A stretch of DNA of 36,739 nucleotides, taken from positions 1 to 36,739 of the forward strand of contig JADLEV010000037.1 of NCBI GenBank assembly GCA_020845935.1, given 5' to 3'. This DNA comes from Gammaproteobacteria bacterium. GTDB taxonomy: Bacteria; Pseudomonadota; Gammaproteobacteria; Ga0077536. The notes beneath the pieces are model-generated. The model made no database searches. It was not told where the DNA came from and worked only from the letters and a program-made list of their open reading frames with translations. A program made the translations under genes and the position numbers. Shown one piece after another: positions 6,949 to 18,689 of the stretch; the stretch's first letter is position 1; each line of letters begins with the position of its first letter.

Positions 6949-9537
6949 ATGAAGAGAATGCTGATCAACGCAACTCAAGCGGAAGAGTTGCGCGTTGCCC
7001 TGGTCGATGGGCAGCGGCTCTATGACCTCGATATCGAGTCCACGGCGATAGAGCAGAAGAAATCGAATATCTACAAGGCTCGCATCATACGCATCGAGCC
7101 CAGCCTCGAAGCGGCGTTCGTCGATTACGGTTCCGACCGACACGGTTTCCTGCCGCTCAAGGAAGTCGCTCGAGGCCTGTTCAAACACAAGCCAAAGACC
7201 AGCGGACGGATTCTGATCAAGGAGGTCCTCGAGGAGGGACAGGAACTCCTGGTCCAGGTCGAGAAGGAGGAGCGTGGCAACAAGGGTGCCGCGTTGACCA
7301 CCTTCATCAGTCTCGCCGGCCGTTACCTCGTCGCGATGCCGAACAATCCCAAGGCCGGCGGCGTATCCCGCCAGATCGAGGGCGACGATCGCGAGGACGC
7401 CCGCGAAGCACTGTCCGGTCTGGAAGTGCCGTCGAACATGGGGCTCATCCTGCGTACCGCCGGCGTGGGCAAGAACGTCGAGGAATTGCAATGGGATCTG
7501 GATTACCTGCTGCAGCTCTGGAAGTCGGTCAAGGAAGCAAGCGAATCGCGTCCGGCGCCGTTTCTCGTCTATTCCGATCGCAACGTGATCATGCGCGCGA
7601 TTCGGGACTATCTGCGCGGCGATATCGCCGAGATCCTCGTTGACGACGACGATACCTACCAGCAAGCGTGCGAATTCATGCAGCAGTTGATGCCGCATAA
7701 CATGCGCAAACTGAAGCATTACACCGACAGCGTCCCGCTGTTCACGCGCTATCAGATCGAGAACCAGATTGAATCCGCGTTTTCGCGCACGGTATCCCTG
7801 CCGTCAGGCGGTTCGCTGGTGATTGAAGCGACCGAAGCGATGCTGACGGTGGATATCAATTCTGCCAAGGCGACCCATGGCGGCGATATCGAGGAAACCG
7901 CATTTCTGACCAATCTCGAAGCGGCCGAGGAACTGGCGACCCAGTTGCGCCTGCGCGACGCCGGAGGCCTCATCGTTGTCGATTTCATCGATATGACCAG
8001 TTTGAAGAATCAGCGCGAGGTGGAGAATCGGTTGCGCGAGGCAACCAAGGTCGACCGAGCTCGGATTCAGATTGGACGCATCTCCCGCTTCGGTCTGCTG
8101 GAAATGTCGCGACAGCGTTTACGTCCATCACTGGTCGACTCGAACCATGGCGTTTGCCCGCGTTGCGACGGCATTGGCACGATTCGCAATACCCGCTCGA
8201 CGGCACTTGCAGTATTGCGCGTGCTGGAAGAGGAAGCGATGAAAGATTCTACCGTCAAGGTCATCGCACAACTGCCGATCGATGTTGCGACTTATCTGTT
8301 GAACGAGAAGCGCACCGACCTCGCTGACATTGAGCAGCGGCACGAGGTCGCACTGCTGCTGATCCCGAATCAAAACCTCGAAACGCCGCACTTCGACATC
8401 GAGCGGATCCGACGCCAGGATCCTCGCACCGGCTCGGAGCAGAGTTTCGAACTGGTCAAGGAGGTGCAAGCCCCGGTATCCGAGATCGAGCGCGTTTCCC
8501 CCGTGCCGCAGCGTGCGGAAGCGGCGGTCAAGGAGATCGTCCGCACCACGCCAAAGCCGACGGCACCGGAACCGGCTCCGTCGCCAATGCCCATCAGCAC
8601 TCGCCTGGTACAGCGGATATGGCGAGGACTGTTCGGCGATCGCGGCGAAAAAACCGTCACGGCGCCAGCACCGGCGGCGGCACAGAACGCCAAGCGCAGC
8701 CAGAGTGGCAATCTGCGGCGGCAGAACCGTCCGCCGCGCGCTGCCGAGGCAGAAGCCGAGATTTCCGCACCAGCGCGGTCCGAAGCCACCGAGTCAAGCC
8801 GCAACAGGCATCGCAATGAAGCGGAGCGCGGTGAGCGCCATGAACGGCATGCGGATCGGCCGGATCGTCACAACAGACCGGAGCGACAGGATCGCCCACC
8901 GAGATCGGAGCGTCCGGAGAGATCGGAGCGTCCGGAGAGATCGGAGCGCCCGGAGAGATCGGAGCGCCCGGAGAGATCGGAGCGCCCGGAGCGCCCGGAG
9001 AGATCGGAGCGCCCGGAGAGACAACAGCAGGCCAAGCCCGCCGGCGAGTCACGCAATCCGCGGCGCCGCAATCGCGGTTCGGGACGCGGCGCCAATACCG
9101 AACGAGAGGCACAAGCTCCTGGATCAGACGCACCCGCTACCGAAGGCGCAACCGTTCCCGCTGCCGCGCAGCCCGAGAGCACTGCGACACCGCCGCCTCG
9201 GACAAGCGAACAGACCGCGTTCGAACTGAAGACCGTCGAAACAAATCCCGCTTCGGCATCCGCAGAAACGCAGCCGTCGGCTGTGCCGAAATCCGAGCAC
9301 CCGCCGATTGTCGCCGCTGCAGCGACTCCAAGTGTTGCGCCGGCTGCATCCGCGCCTCACCGCGAAAGCGCACCCGCGATCACCCAGGTGCACGATTCGG
9401 CACGCTCGCAGGCGTCGGTCCCACCCAGCGAGCGAGCTGTGGCGGCAACGGAGCCCGTTCGCCCGCAGGCGATTCCGGACGCGCCGGCACCAACGCCAAC
9501 GGCGAGTCAACCAGCCGAACCGCATGGTCAGGACTGA
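6949..9537 (+). CDS. rne: Ribonuclease E
   Basis: RNase E is the endoribonuclease that starts mRNA decay and matures rRNA and tRNA, as core of the degradosome on the inner membrane. The 862-residue protein has the complete catalytic half: an S1/RNase H-like N-terminus ([20 protein letters not shown]), catalytic Asp302 in VDINS and Asp345 in VDFIDM, and the zinc-link CPRC at 403-406. All lie one residue before their E. coli positions. After about residue 500 it becomes low-complexity Pro/Ala/Glu/Arg. Residues 551-563 ([13 protein letters not shown]) could be the amphipathic membrane anchor. Residues 652-690 are an RSERPE tandem repeat, probably part of an Arg-rich RNA-binding region. AGGAA precedes the ATG by 6 bases. 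Confidence 0.97.
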   Translation: MKRMLINATQAEELRVALVDGQRLYDLDIESTAIEQKKSNIYKARIIRIEPSLEAAFVDYGSDRHGFLPLKEVARGLFKHKPKTSGRILIKEVLEEGQELLVQVEKEERGNKGAALTTFISLAGRYLVAMPNNPKAGGVSRQIEGDDREDAREALSGLEVPSNMGLILRTAGVGKNVEELQWDLDYLLQLWKSVKEASESRPAPFLVYSDRNVIMRAIRDYLRGDIAEILVDDDDTYQQACEFMQQLMPHNMRKLKHYTDSVPLFTRYQIENQIESAFSRTVSLPSGGSLVIEATEAMLTVDINSAKATHGGDIEETAFLTNLEAAEELATQLRLRDAGGLIVVDFIDMTSLKNQREVENRLREATKVDRARIQIGRISRFGLLEMSRQRLRPSLVDSNHGVCPRCDGIGTIRNTRSTALAVLRVLEEEAMKDSTVKVIAQLPIDVATYLLNEKRTDLADIEQRHEVALLLIPNQNLETPHFDIERIRRQDPRTGSEQSFELVKEVQAPVSEIERVSPVPQRAEAAVKEIVRTTPKPTAPEPAPSPMPISTRLVQRIWRGLFGDRGEKTVTAPAPAAAQNAKRSQSGNLRRQNRPPRAAEAEAEISAPARSEATESSRNRHRNEAERGERHERHADRPDRHNRPERQDRPPRSERPERSERPERSERPERSERPERSERPERPERSERPERQQQAKPAGESRNPRRRNRGSGRGANTEREAQAPGSDAPATEGATVPAAAQPESTATPPPRTSEQTAFELKTVETNPASASAETQPSAVPKSEHPPIVAAAATPSVAPAASAPHRESAPAITQVHDSARSQASVPPSERAVAATEPVRPQAIPDAPAPTPTASQPAEPHGQD
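8902..9018 (+). repeat. 18-bp in-frame tandem repeat in rne (RSERPE units)
   Basis: Five consecutive copies of AGATCGGAGCGYCCGGAG (8902-8991), one 9-bp half copy CGCCCGGAG (8992-9000) and one further full copy (9001-9018) make 117 bp. Copies differ only by T/C at one silent site: the first two have GTCC and the others GCCC. Each full unit encodes Arg-Ser-Glu-Arg-Pro-Glu. The near identity at the DNA level points to recent slippage expansion. Confidence 0.97.
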
Positions 9538-9604
9538 ACCGCCTTCACGCAGGCGGGCTCGCCAGAAGGTCTGAACGAGTCGCTCCGGGACCTGTTCAGG
9601 TTCA

Positions 9605-9631
9605 CTCGGTCCGGTTGCTGACCGGACCGAG
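9605..9631. terminator. Perfect 11-bp hairpin between convergent rne and prfC
   Basis: CTCGGTCCGGT (9605-9615) and ACCGGACCGAG (9621-9631) form a perfect stem with a 5-base TGCTG loop. It lies 68 bp past the rne stop and 53 bp past the prfC stop. Being symmetric it could end transcription from both sides. No run of T follows on either strand, so it may instead stabilise 3' ends or act with Rho. Confidence 0.5.
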
Positions 9632-9683
9632 CTTCGCTCTGACTCTTACAAGCTGCCTCAGGTCTTGCAGACCTTCCCTGAAT

Positions 9684-11279
9684 TCATGCGGGGGCGCTGC
9701 CGTGCTCTCGGGTTGCGTGGAAGCGCAAACTGGGCCAACGTTCAACCACCAGTGCCAACGCCGCACGGGATGGTGCGAGATAGGCGAGTGCACCGCTGGC
9801 ATCGGTCGCCAGCCGGGTGGCCTGGCGTTCGCGGAACTCCGCGAGATCGGCCGCGGAATCGCTACTGACCCAGCGCACCGTATAGATATCTACCGGCTCG
9901 AACGCTGAGTCCACGCGATACTCGTGTTGCAGGCGCCACGCCACGACCTCGAATTGCAGCATGCCGACGGCGCCGAGAATCAGGTCGTTGTTGAATAGTG
10001 GCTTGAACACCTGCACGGCGCCCTCCTCGCCAATTTCCTGCAGGCCCTTCGCCATCGCCTTCATGCGCAGAGGGTCGCGCAATACCGCGCGCCGGAACAG
10101 CTCCGGCGCGAAATACGGGATCCCGGTGAATTGCAGAGTTTCGCCACCCGTGAAGGTGTCGCCGATCTGAATCGTGCCGTGATTGTGGATGCCAATGATG
10201 TCGCCGGGGAACGCCTGCTCGGAGCGGATTCGCGAACTCGCCATGAACGTCACGGCGTTCTGCAACGAGACTTCCCTGCCAAGGCGTACATGAAATGCCC
10301 GGGTCGGATTCTCGTAGTGGCCGGAGCAAACGCGCAAAAATGCGATCCGATCACGATGTGAAGGATCCATGTTTGCCTGGATCTTGAAAACGAATCCGGA
10401 GAATGTCTTTTCATCCGGCGCCACCAACCGCGTCGTGCTCTGGCGAGCGCCAGGTGGTGGTGCGATCCGGACCAGTGCGTCTAGCGCTTCGCGGACCCCG
10501 AAGTTGTGCAATGCCGAGCCGAAGTAGACCGGCGTCTGTCTCCCGGCGATGAAATCGTCATGGTTGAACTCGAAACCCGCACCACGTACCAATTCGATCT
10601 CATCCACCAGCGCGTCGCGATCGATTCCAGCGGGTAACTGTTCGGCCGCCGCGAGCGGCAGCCAGGTCGAGGTCTCGTCCTTGCGCGTGGCATAAGGCAG
10701 CACGGCGTCGCGGGCAAAGTCGAACACGCCGACAAAGCTCTTGCCCGAACCGATTGGCCAGGTCGCCGGGGTGCAGGCGATACCAAGTGATTTCTCGATC
10801 TCATCGAGCAGGTCGAGTGGTGGCCGGCTCTCCCGATCGAGCTTGTTGATAAACGTGATGATTGGCGTATGGCGCAAGCGACACACTTCGAGCAGGCGGA
10901 TGGTTCGTTCCTCGACGCCCTTGGCGGCATCGATGATCATCAACGCCGCATCGACCGCGGTCAGCGTGCGATAGGTGTCCTCGGAAAAGTCGTTGTGACC
11001 GGGCGTATCGAGCAGATTGATGGTGTGGTCGGCGTATTCAAACTGCATCACCGATGAAGTGACCGAAATGCCGCGGCTCTGTTCGATCTCCATCCAATCC
11101 GAGCGCGCGTAGCGCCCGCTCTTGCGCGCCTTGACGGTGCCGGCTACCTGGATCGCGCCACCGAGCAACAACAGCTTTTCGGTAATCGTGGTCTTGCCGG
11201 CGTCCGGGTGCGAAATAATCGCGAAAGTGCGCCGGCGCGCGATCTCGGCCGCGAGATCGATATCATTCGATTCGCTCAT
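9684..11279 (-). CDS. prfC: Peptide chain release factor 3 (GTPase)
   Basis: RF3 is the GTPase that removes RF1/RF2 from the ribosome after termination. The 531-residue product matches the E. coli length (529). It has G1 HPDAGKTT near residue 24, the SRGISVT switch region, G3 DTPGHNDF and G4 NKLD, followed by the RF3-specific domains II and III. It differs from EF-G in length and in the G1 His-Pro-Asp-Ala sequence. The ATG overlaps the acpS TGA stop by one base (TGATG), so it is read as the last gene of the pdxJ-acpS-prfC run. A strong hairpin follows its stop. Confidence 0.97.
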   Translation of the reverse strand: MSESNDIDLAAEIARRRTFAIISHPDAGKTTITEKLLLLGGAIQVAGTVKARKSGRYARSDWMEIEQSRGISVTSSVMQFEYADHTINLLDTPGHNDFSEDTYRTLTAVDAALMIIDAAKGVEERTIRLLEVCRLRHTPIITFINKLDRESRPPLDLLDEIEKSLGIACTPATWPIGSGKSFVGVFDFARDAVLPYATRKDETSTWLPLAAAEQLPAGIDRDALVDEIELVRGAGFEFNHDDFIAGRQTPVYFGSALHNFGVREALDALVRIAPPPGARQSTTRLVAPDEKTFSGFVFKIQANMDPSHRDRIAFLRVCSGHYENPTRAFHVRLGREVSLQNAVTFMASSRIRSEQAFPGDIIGIHNHGTIQIGDTFTGGETLQFTGIPYFAPELFRRAVLRDPLRMKAMAKGLQEIGEEGAVQVFKPLFNNDLILGAVGMLQFEVVAWRLQHEYRVDSAFEPVDIYTVRWVSSDSAADLAEFRERQATRLATDASGALAYLAPSRAALALVVERWPSLRFHATREHGSAPA

Positions 11280-11659
11280 CAGCGTGTCTCCAGAACGACG
11301 ACTGCTGCCGCGTAATCGCCCTCATCGGTCATTGAAATATGGCTGGCAACGATGCCGTCGCGTACGGCCCGATCGGCAACTTCGCCGAGAAAGTACAGCC
11401 CCGGTTTGCCAACGGCGTCCTGAGCCACGCCGATCCGCGTCGGCGCGACACCGTGGCGAAATCCGGTGCCGAATGCCTTGGCGCACGCCTCTTTGGCGGC
11501 GAAGCGCATCGCCAAAAAGCGCTCCTTGCGGCCGCCACGCTCGAATAATTCGAGTTCCGCCTCGGTCAGGATCTTGCGTGCGAAGCGCACGCCGAAACGA
11601 CGATAGACGGCAGCAACTCGATCTACCCGGCACAGGTCGATCCCCAGACCTCGAATCAT
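11279..11659 (-). CDS. acpS: Holo-[acyl-carrier-protein] synthase AcpS
   Basis: AcpS transfers 4'-phosphopantetheine from CoA to apo-ACP, activating it for fatty acid synthesis. The 126-residue product shows the two hallmark metal-binding blocks: GIDLCRVDR with Asp8 and [15 protein letters not shown] with Glu57, each one residue before its E. coli position. The C-terminal [13 protein letters not shown] segment is also typical. The ATG overlaps the pdxJ stop by four bases (ATGA) and the stop overlaps the prfC ATG. The pdxJ-acpS pair is also conserved in E. coli. Confidence 0.96.
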   Translation of the reverse strand: MIRGLGIDLCRVDRVAAVYRRFGVRFARKILTEAELELFERGGRKERFLAMRFAAKEACAKAFGTGFRHGVAPTRIGVAQDAVGKPGLYFLGEVADRAVRDGIVASHISMTDEGDYAAAVVVLETR

Positions 11660-12402
11660 TGCGCCCTCGCCTGTTCCAGCAGCCGTTTCATTTCACCCAC
11701 GGCCGCTCCCATGCCGACAAACAGCGCCCGTGCCACGATGGCGTGCCCGATGTTCAGCTCATGCAGCTCCGGCAAGGCGGCGATTGCCGTGACGTTGTGG
11801 TAATCGAGACCGTGTCCAGCGTTGACCGTCAGAGTCGCTCGCCGCGCATGCCGTGCCGCATCTCGTATCGCGGCAAGCTGCGCGTTCCTTTCCGTACCCT
11901 CCGGCGCATCGGCATAGCGCCCGGTATGCAGTTCGACCAACGGGGTGCCCGCCGCCACGGCGGCATCGATCTGCCGAGATGCAGGTTCGATGAACAGTGA
12001 ACAGAGGATCCCCGCCGCGGACAGCCGCGCGACGGCGTCCCGAACCAGAGTCAGATTCCGAGCGACGTCGAGTCCACCCTCCGTGGTCAATTCTTCACGC
12101 CGCTCCGGCACGAGGCAGCAGAACTCCGGCCGGACGCGCAAGGCAAAAGCAACCATGAACTCGGTTGGTGCCATTTCCAGATTGAGACGTGTCCGCAACC
12201 GGTCGCGCAGTGCAAGCACATCCCGTTCCTGGATGTGGCGGCGATCCTCGCGCAAGTGCACGGTGATGCCATCCGCGCCCGCCGCCTCGGCAACCAGTGC
12301 CGCCTCGACCGGATCCGGATAGGGCGTGCCGCGCGCCTGACGCACGGACGCCACGTGGTCCACGTTGACGCCCAACAAGGGCAATTGAGACTTCGTTGTC
12401 AT
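11656..12402 (-). CDS. pdxJ: Pyridoxine 5'-phosphate synthase PdxJ
   Basis: PdxJ condenses 3-amino-2-oxopropyl phosphate with deoxyxylulose 5-phosphate to pyridoxine 5'-phosphate in the DXP-dependent vitamin B6 pathway. The 248-residue TIM-barrel sequence has [16 protein letters not shown] at the start, HLREDRRHI with His49 and Arg51, Glu76 in [13 protein letters not shown] and [11 protein letters not shown]. These correspond to the known E. coli active-site residues with an offset of four. It lies 13 bp after recO and overlaps acpS by four bases. Confidence 0.97.
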   Translation of the reverse strand: MTTKSQLPLLGVNVDHVASVRQARGTPYPDPVEAALVAEAAGADGITVHLREDRRHIQERDVLALRDRLRTRLNLEMAPTEFMVAFALRVRPEFCCLVPERREELTTEGGLDVARNLTLVRDAVARLSAAGILCSLFIEPASRQIDAAVAAGTPLVELHTGRYADAPEGTERNAQLAAIRDAARHARRATLTVNAGHGLDYHNVTAIAALPELHELNIGHAIVARALFVGMGAAVGEMKRLLEQARAQ

Positions 12403-12415
12403 TTCATCACATCCG

Positions 12416-13120
12416 TCACGGAAGCCGCCGGATCGAGGCGAACAGCGCCCGACTGGCGAGTGGCTTCGTGCCGATATGGCAACGTAACACGTGCCGCATC
12501 AGCAACTTCGCCTCGTGCCTCGTGGTCGCATCGTCAAACTCCTCGCGTTGCAACGCGAGCAATGTCCGCCCGGATACCGTCGGGGCATCGGCATCGATTC
12601 CAGCCGGTACCGGGCCAGAGTCAACCGAATAGCCATAGGCGCGCTCGGGTTCGACGCTCGCGCCCGTTCTGGCCTGTTCGAGCAAGAGCGCAAGCCCCGC
12701 TGCCGCGAGCAGGCGCTTCTCGTAGATCCGCAAACTTCGTTCGATATCCGTTGCCGCCGCAAGTCCGGCAAGCGCATTCTCGTAGGCCGGATACAAATCC
12801 GGACCGATCTCGTGCCGATAGGCCAGGCGGCTGGTAATCTCGTTCAGGTAAAAACCGCTGTACATGATTTTCCCGGTCAAACCGATCGGATTGCCTCGCG
12901 GTTCGCAAAGTGTCAGCGTTGGCAGCTCCGAGGACCCACGCCAGGTCAGTGCCAGCGGACTGAATGGTTGCAGGATCCCAGCAATCGGATTGCGTCCGCG
13001 TCGCGCCCCTCGGGCGATCAGGCGGACATGACCGGACTGCGTCAGGAACTCGACGATGAAGCTGGTCTCGCGGTAATCGCGACGGTGCAGCAGATAGCCC
13101 GGTTCCGGTTCTCCAGTCAT
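12416..13120 (-). CDS. recO: DNA repair protein RecO
   Basis: RecO loads RecA onto SSB-coated single-stranded DNA together with RecR and anneals DNA in gap repair. The 234-residue product fits the family (about 240). It has an N-terminal OB-fold ([32 protein letters not shown]), then a mostly helical domain with [13 protein letters not shown], typical of RecO. The gene lies between era and pdxJ, the classic order rnc-era-recO-pdxJ. No clear ribosome binding site is seen before the ATG, and the G/C-rich 36-bp gap after era shows no promoter. Confidence 0.93.
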   Translation of the reverse strand: MTGEPEPGYLLHRRDYRETSFIVEFLTQSGHVRLIARGARRGRNPIAGILQPFSPLALTWRGSSELPTLTLCEPRGNPIGLTGKIMYSGFYLNEITSRLAYRHEIGPDLYPAYENALAGLAAATDIERSLRIYEKRLLAAAGLALLLEQARTGASVEPERAYGYSVDSGPVPAGIDADAPTVSGRTLLALQREEFDDATTRHEAKLLMRHVLRCHIGTKPLASRALFASIRRLP

Positions 13121-13156
13121 GGTTGCGGGGCGCGGGTTGAGCGCCAGAGTGCGGAT

Positions 13157-14047
13157 TCATTCAGTGCCGTGGGATTCTAGTGCATCGCCGGTCACCGGCC
13201 CAGGCGCACCGACCTTGACCCAGGTGCGCAGGTTCACCCGGCATTGTAGTAGCCGTTCGATGTCGCTGCGGGCGCTGACGCCGATGCGCTTGATCATCGC
13301 ACCGCCGCTGCCGATGACGATGCCCTTCTGGCTTTCGCGGGCGACGCGAATCGTCGCGTCGATTTCGGTCAGGTCCTTGCCCACGGCAAAGCGATCGACG
13401 ACAACCGAGGTCCGATAAGGCAACTCGTCCGCGAGATAGCGGAACACCTTTTCACGAATGATCTCGGCGACCATGAATCGCTCCGCTTGATCGGTGACCT
13501 GCTCTTCCGGATACAACAAGTCACGCTCGGGCAGCAACACCTTGATGGCAGCGATCACATCATCCAGATAGCGGGACTGTTTTGCGCTGATCGGCAGGAT
13601 CGACTGGAACGATGCCTTGCCGGCCACCATCTCAAGCAAAGGCAATAACCGACTCTTGTCCTTGATCAGATCGATCTTGTTGGCGATGCCAACCAGCGGT
13701 GTTGCACCATGGCGGAGCAGTTCGAGGATGGCATCGTCCTCGTCGCGCCAGGTGGTGGCATCAAAGGTAAACAGCACGACATCGACATAGTCGAGCGCAT
13801 GGCGCACCTCGCGGTTCATCGCCTGGTTCATGCCGCCCCGCGGCCGTTGCTGCCAGCCGGGCGTATCGACGAATACGATCTGGTAGTCGGCGCCGGTACG
13901 GATCCCTCGCAACTGGCATTGCGTCGTTTGCTGCTTGCTCGAGGTGATGCTGATCTTCTGTTCGACCAAGGCATTCAATAACGTCGATTTGCCGACGTTC
14001 GAGCGGCCGATGATGGCTGCCGCGCCGCAACGGAACCGTGCCGTCAC
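13157..14047 (-). CDS. era: GTPase Era
   Basis: Era is an essential GTPase that binds the 3' end of 16S rRNA during 30S maturation. With the GTG at 14047 the product has 296 residues, close to the E. coli length. It carries G1 GRSNVGKST (residues 14-22), G3 DTPGW, G4 NKID and a C-terminal KH domain with the GSGG loop and a QCRVNLRTWVKV end. The frame is open further upstream to 14155, but that part overlaps rnc and has no Era similarity. The GTG overlaps the rnc TGA by four bases (GTGA), supporting this start and translational coupling. Confidence 0.95.
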   Translation of the reverse strand: MTARFRCGAAAIIGRSNVGKSTLLNALVEQKISITSSKQQTTQCQLRGIRTGADYQIVFVDTPGWQQRPRGGMNQAMNREVRHALDYVDVVLFTFDATTWRDEDDAILELLRHGATPLVGIANKIDLIKDKSRLLPLLEMVAGKASFQSILPISAKQSRYLDDVIAAIKVLLPERDLLYPEEQVTDQAERFMVAEIIREKVFRYLADELPYRTSVVVDRFAVGKDLTEIDATIRVARESQKGIVIGSGGAMIKRIGVSARSDIERLLQCRVNLRTWVKVGAPGPVTGDALESHGTE

Positions 14048-14715
14048 GGCAAGGATTCCAATTGCGCCAACACCGCTCGTGCCGCCCGTTGTTCCGCGAT
14101 CTTCTTGCTGCTGGCGGTGCCGATCACCGGATCGACCAGATCGCTGACGAGACATTGCACCGTGAAGGTCGGTTGGTGCGGTGTTCCAGCTGTCTCAATG
14201 ACCTGGTATCGCGGCAGTGGTTGGTTTCTCGCTTGCATCAGTTCCTGCAGCCGTGTTTTGGGATCCTTCTGTCCCTCGAGATCGAGCACATCGCTGAATT
14301 CGGCGATGAACCAGGGCAATACCGCTTGCTTGCATGTCAGGTAGCCCGCATCCAGATAGATCGCGCCGATCAGGGCTTCCAACGCACCAGCGAGGATCGA
14401 GTCGCGTTCGCCGCCGCGATTGCGTGCTTCGCCCCCACCGAGAAGAAGCCGAGCCGGAATATCGATACTGCGGGCTATGCGCGCCAGTGTGCGGCGGTTG
14501 ACCAGTGTCGCTCGCGCCCGGGTCAATGTGCCTTCGTCGGCCGACGGGTAGCGGCCATAGAGTTCGCCGGCGACCAGGCTGCCCAATACGGCGTCACCGA
14601 GAAATTCGAGGCGTTCATTGTGCTCGCGCCCGGAACTACTGTGGGTCAGCGCCATGACCAGCAATGCCGGCGTGCGGAAACGATAGCCACCAATCGTCAA
14701 TCGCGGTGATGGCAA
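14044..14715 (-). CDS. rnc: Ribonuclease III (with D-to-G change at a conserved catalytic position)
   Basis: RNase III cuts double-stranded RNA in rRNA processing and regulation. The 223-residue product has the signature NERLEFLGDAVL (Glu34, Glu37, Asp41), the second active-site helix SILAGALEALIGAIYLD with Glu113, and a C-terminal double-stranded RNA-binding domain (DPKTRLQELMQ to SSKKIAEQRAA). In other RNases III the second helix reads ILAD; here residue 110 is Gly (codon GGT at 14388-14386), the place of E. coli Asp114. The start is TTG at 14715; no in-frame ATG or GTG lies upstream before a stop, and the length fits. It is coupled to era by a four-base overlap. Confidence 0.94.
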   Translation of the reverse strand: MPSPRLTIGGYRFRTPALLVMALTHSSSGREHNERLEFLGDAVLGSLVAGELYGRYPSADEGTLTRARATLVNRRTLARIARSIDIPARLLLGGGEARNRGGERDSILAGALEALIGAIYLDAGYLTCKQAVLPWFIAEFSDVLDLEGQKDPKTRLQELMQARNQPLPRYQVIETAGTPHQPTFTVQCLVSDLVDPVIGTASSKKIAEQRAARAVLAQLESLP

Positions 14716-14762
14716 TTTCCTTGACCTGCGTTGTGACAGAACCGATCAGGTCCGGCCGCGTG

Positions 14763-15167
14763 CTAGTAATTCTCAGAGCCGGCAAACTCGATCTGCCGTT
14801 CATACTTCAGGATGATATCCAGCGGACCAAACAACGGGCCGCGGATCTCGTACGCCATGCGCAAACGCCTGCCTGCGCCATTGGCCAGCGTCTCGATCTT
14901 CATCACCTTGCCGAGAGCCTGCGCGGTATCGAATCGGTCCATGTCCGAGACCTCGAAATCCTTCAGGAGCAGTTTCGTGATGTCCGTGCCCGATTGCGAA
15001 CCAATCGATGGTTGTCCGGTGACGTGCTCAAGCGCAGCATCCACCTTGAACTTTTCGTTGTACAAGGGAAACAACCGCATCACGACAATGGCCGCAAAGC
15101 CAACCACGACGCATCCGTACAGCAACCCGCTCAATGACACGCCGCGCTGATGTCGAAATGTGTTCAT
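14763..15167 (-). CDS. DUF4845 family membrane protein
   Basis: This is a small protein of unknown function, conserved between lepB and rnc in many gammaproteobacteria. The 134 residues begin with a short basic stretch and one hydrophobic segment (about residues 10-30, SLSGLLYGCVVVGFAAIVVM). The start resembles a pilin-like QRGVSLSGL sequence. A soluble domain follows, facing the periplasm if the segment is an anchor. LFPLYNEKFKV and the C-terminal YEIRGPLFGPLDIILKYER match the DUF4845 pattern as I remember it. A GAGGTG ribosome binding site lies 4 bases before the ATG. Its place beside the signal peptidase may be historical rather than functional. Confidence 0.85.
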   Translation of the reverse strand: MNTFRHQRGVSLSGLLYGCVVVGFAAIVVMRLFPLYNEKFKVDAALEHVTGQPSIGSQSGTDITKLLLKDFEVSDMDRFDTAQALGKVMKIETLANGAGRRLRMAYEIRGPLFGPLDIILKYERQIEFAGSENY

Positions 15168-15225
15168 CGCTCACCTCGGTAGCTCGTTGTTCGCTGGCGC
15201 GAATCGTCCCGGGAATGTCCCGGGC

Positions 15226-15998
15226 TCAGTCGATACTCGTGCCAATTCTAGCAAAATCGAATTTCAGCCAGCCTTCCCAATGCAGCCAGATGAAGAACGC
15301 CTTGCCTATCAGGTTCCGGTCCGGCACCAGTCCCCAGGCGCGGCTATCCAGGCTGTTGTCGCGATTGTCACCCATCATGAAATAGTGGCCTGCGGGGATC
15401 ACGAGGTCCTCGACTTGATAGGGATTGCTGGCAGACGGATGATGCAGCACCTCGTGTTTGACGTCGAACAGGTTCTCGATCAGTACCGTTGCCCCGGTCT
15501 CCTTGCTGGATGCTCCCTTGCCGACGTAACTGCCATGTACCTCGATCGGGATTGGCTTGCCGTTCACGTACAGCTGTTTGCCGCGATAGCTGACGCGATC
15601 ACCGCCCACCGCAATCACGCGCTTGATGTATGGTATCTCCGGCTCGTGTGGCGGTCGAAAGACGATCACATCGCCGCGCTGCGGTGAGCCGATAGCGATG
15701 ATCTTCCTGTTCAGCACCGGCAGACGGATGCCGAATGCGAACTTGTTGACCAGGATGAAGTCGCCCTCGACCAGTGTCGGCACCATCGATGCCGAAGGAA
15801 TGCGGAACGGCTCGACCAGAAACGAGCGCAACACCAGCACGATGAGAAAGATTGGAAAGAACGACTTGGCATAGTCGACCAGCAGCGGCAACTCACCACG
15901 GGTCGCGGCGCGGCGGCGGGCGAACAACAACGCATCGATACCCCAGATGGTGCCGCTCAGTGCGGTCAGCAATACCAGTACGGCGGAAAAGTCGATAT

Positions 15999-16002
<4 letters not shown>
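15226..16002 (-). CDS. lepB: Signal peptidase I LepB
   Basis: LepB removes signal peptides from exported proteins at the outer face of the inner membrane. The 258-residue product has two N-terminal hydrophobic segments (about 6-26 and 47-62), then [10 protein letters not shown] with nucleophile Ser72, [11 protein letters not shown] with general base Lys127, and [11 protein letters not shown]. The Ser-Lys distance of 55 equals that of E. coli LepB. The frame is open further upstream to 16533, but that part lies inside lepA. The ATG at 16002 overlaps the lepA TGA by four bases. Confidence 0.96.
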
Positions 16003-17795
<1,793 letters not shown>

Positions 17796-17876
17796 GGATG
17801 AAGGGGGGGCACGCAGGCCGCGCATTCTACCGCAGCGCGCCGGGACCACCTATCGCGGGAGCATTGCGGCACCAGT

Positions 17877-18689
17877 TCAGGCGATCACTACTGATGCCGC
17901 GCCTGGCGGAAATAGCAGTGCTTCGTGACCGGCGTGCACGAGCGTTGCCGCGAGCGCATCGAGATCCGCCAGGGGCATCCCAAACGACATGCGCCATGGC
18001 TGGTGCGCCTGGTAGAGCGCAACCTTCCTCGTGCCAAGCCGCGCGATCAAATCCGGCAGGATCGCGAGGTCCTCCGGCTCGACCGCGGCCAGCAATACAT
18101 CCGCCGGCAATTCAGCGGCGAGTTGCGCCAAGGCGCGCGGGCTCGCCTGGCGATGCAGACCTTCGCCGTACAGAAGGATCCGCGTGCGCCCGGGGCGGAC
18201 CAGCCGGAAACCAAGCATCGGATAGGGCCAGGGGCCGATGATGCCGGCCAGCACGATGCGCGCGGCGAGGCGCGGACGCGAGCACAAGCGGCGCACGTGA
18301 TGCAGCTTGGCGCTCAACCCCGGCGGCAGCAGCGGCATGTGGGTCCACTTGAAGACGTCGATACCGTAGCCCGCAAGTTCGAAGTGCTGACCGGGCGTGC
18401 AGACCTGAAACCGATCCGCGTCATGCCGGGCATGCCGGCGCAGATGCCGGCAGACGCCCTCGCCCGCGGCAATCACGACCGGCAGCGCGCGCGCCGGATT
18501 GCGCAGATGTTCGAGCGTGCCCTGCACGTGTTCCGGATGGCCGTGGGTGATGAGGATGTGCGCCGTTTGATCGGGCGAGAACACTGTGCCACCCGGCGGA
18601 TCGAGATACAACTCGATGCCGGCCGGGTCGTGCAAGCGAAAACCCGACCAGCCAAGATAGCTGAGCTGCGTCGCGCGCACCTCGCTCAT
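17877..18689 (-). CDS. Metallo-beta-lactamase-fold hydrolase, coupled to a radical SAM gene
   Basis: The 270-residue protein belongs to the metallo-beta-lactamase-fold superfamily, in the branch resembling UlaG-type or Lactamase_B_2 proteins, with unknown substrate. The start LSYLGWSGFRL is typical of that branch. The metal motif is THGHPEH (His49, His51, Glu53, His54), so Glu stands where most members have Asp. His117 in KWTHMPL may be a further ligand. No signal peptide is seen, so it should be cytosolic. The ATG at 18689 overlaps the radical SAM stop by four bases (ATGA), so the pair is almost certainly co-translated. The longer frame to 18824 lies within the neighbour and is rejected. Confidence 0.85.
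   Translation of the reverse strand: MSEVRATQLSYLGWSGFRLHDPAGIELYLDPPGGTVFSPDQTAHILITHGHPEHVQGTLEHLRNPARALPVVIAAGEGVCRHLRRHARHDADRFQVCTPGQHFELAGYGIDVFKWTHMPLLPPGLSAKLHHVRRLCSRPRLAARIVLAGIIGPWPYPMLGFRLVRPGRTRILLYGEGLHRQASPRALAQLAAELPADVLLAAVEPEDLAILPDLIARLGTRKVALYQAHQPWRMSFGMPLADLDALAATLVHAGHEALLFPPGAASVVIA

Noticed and set aside
14048-14155. N-terminal extension of era to 14155
   Set aside because: It overlaps rnc, is low-complexity Arg/Gly/Gln sequence, and makes the protein 36 residues too long.
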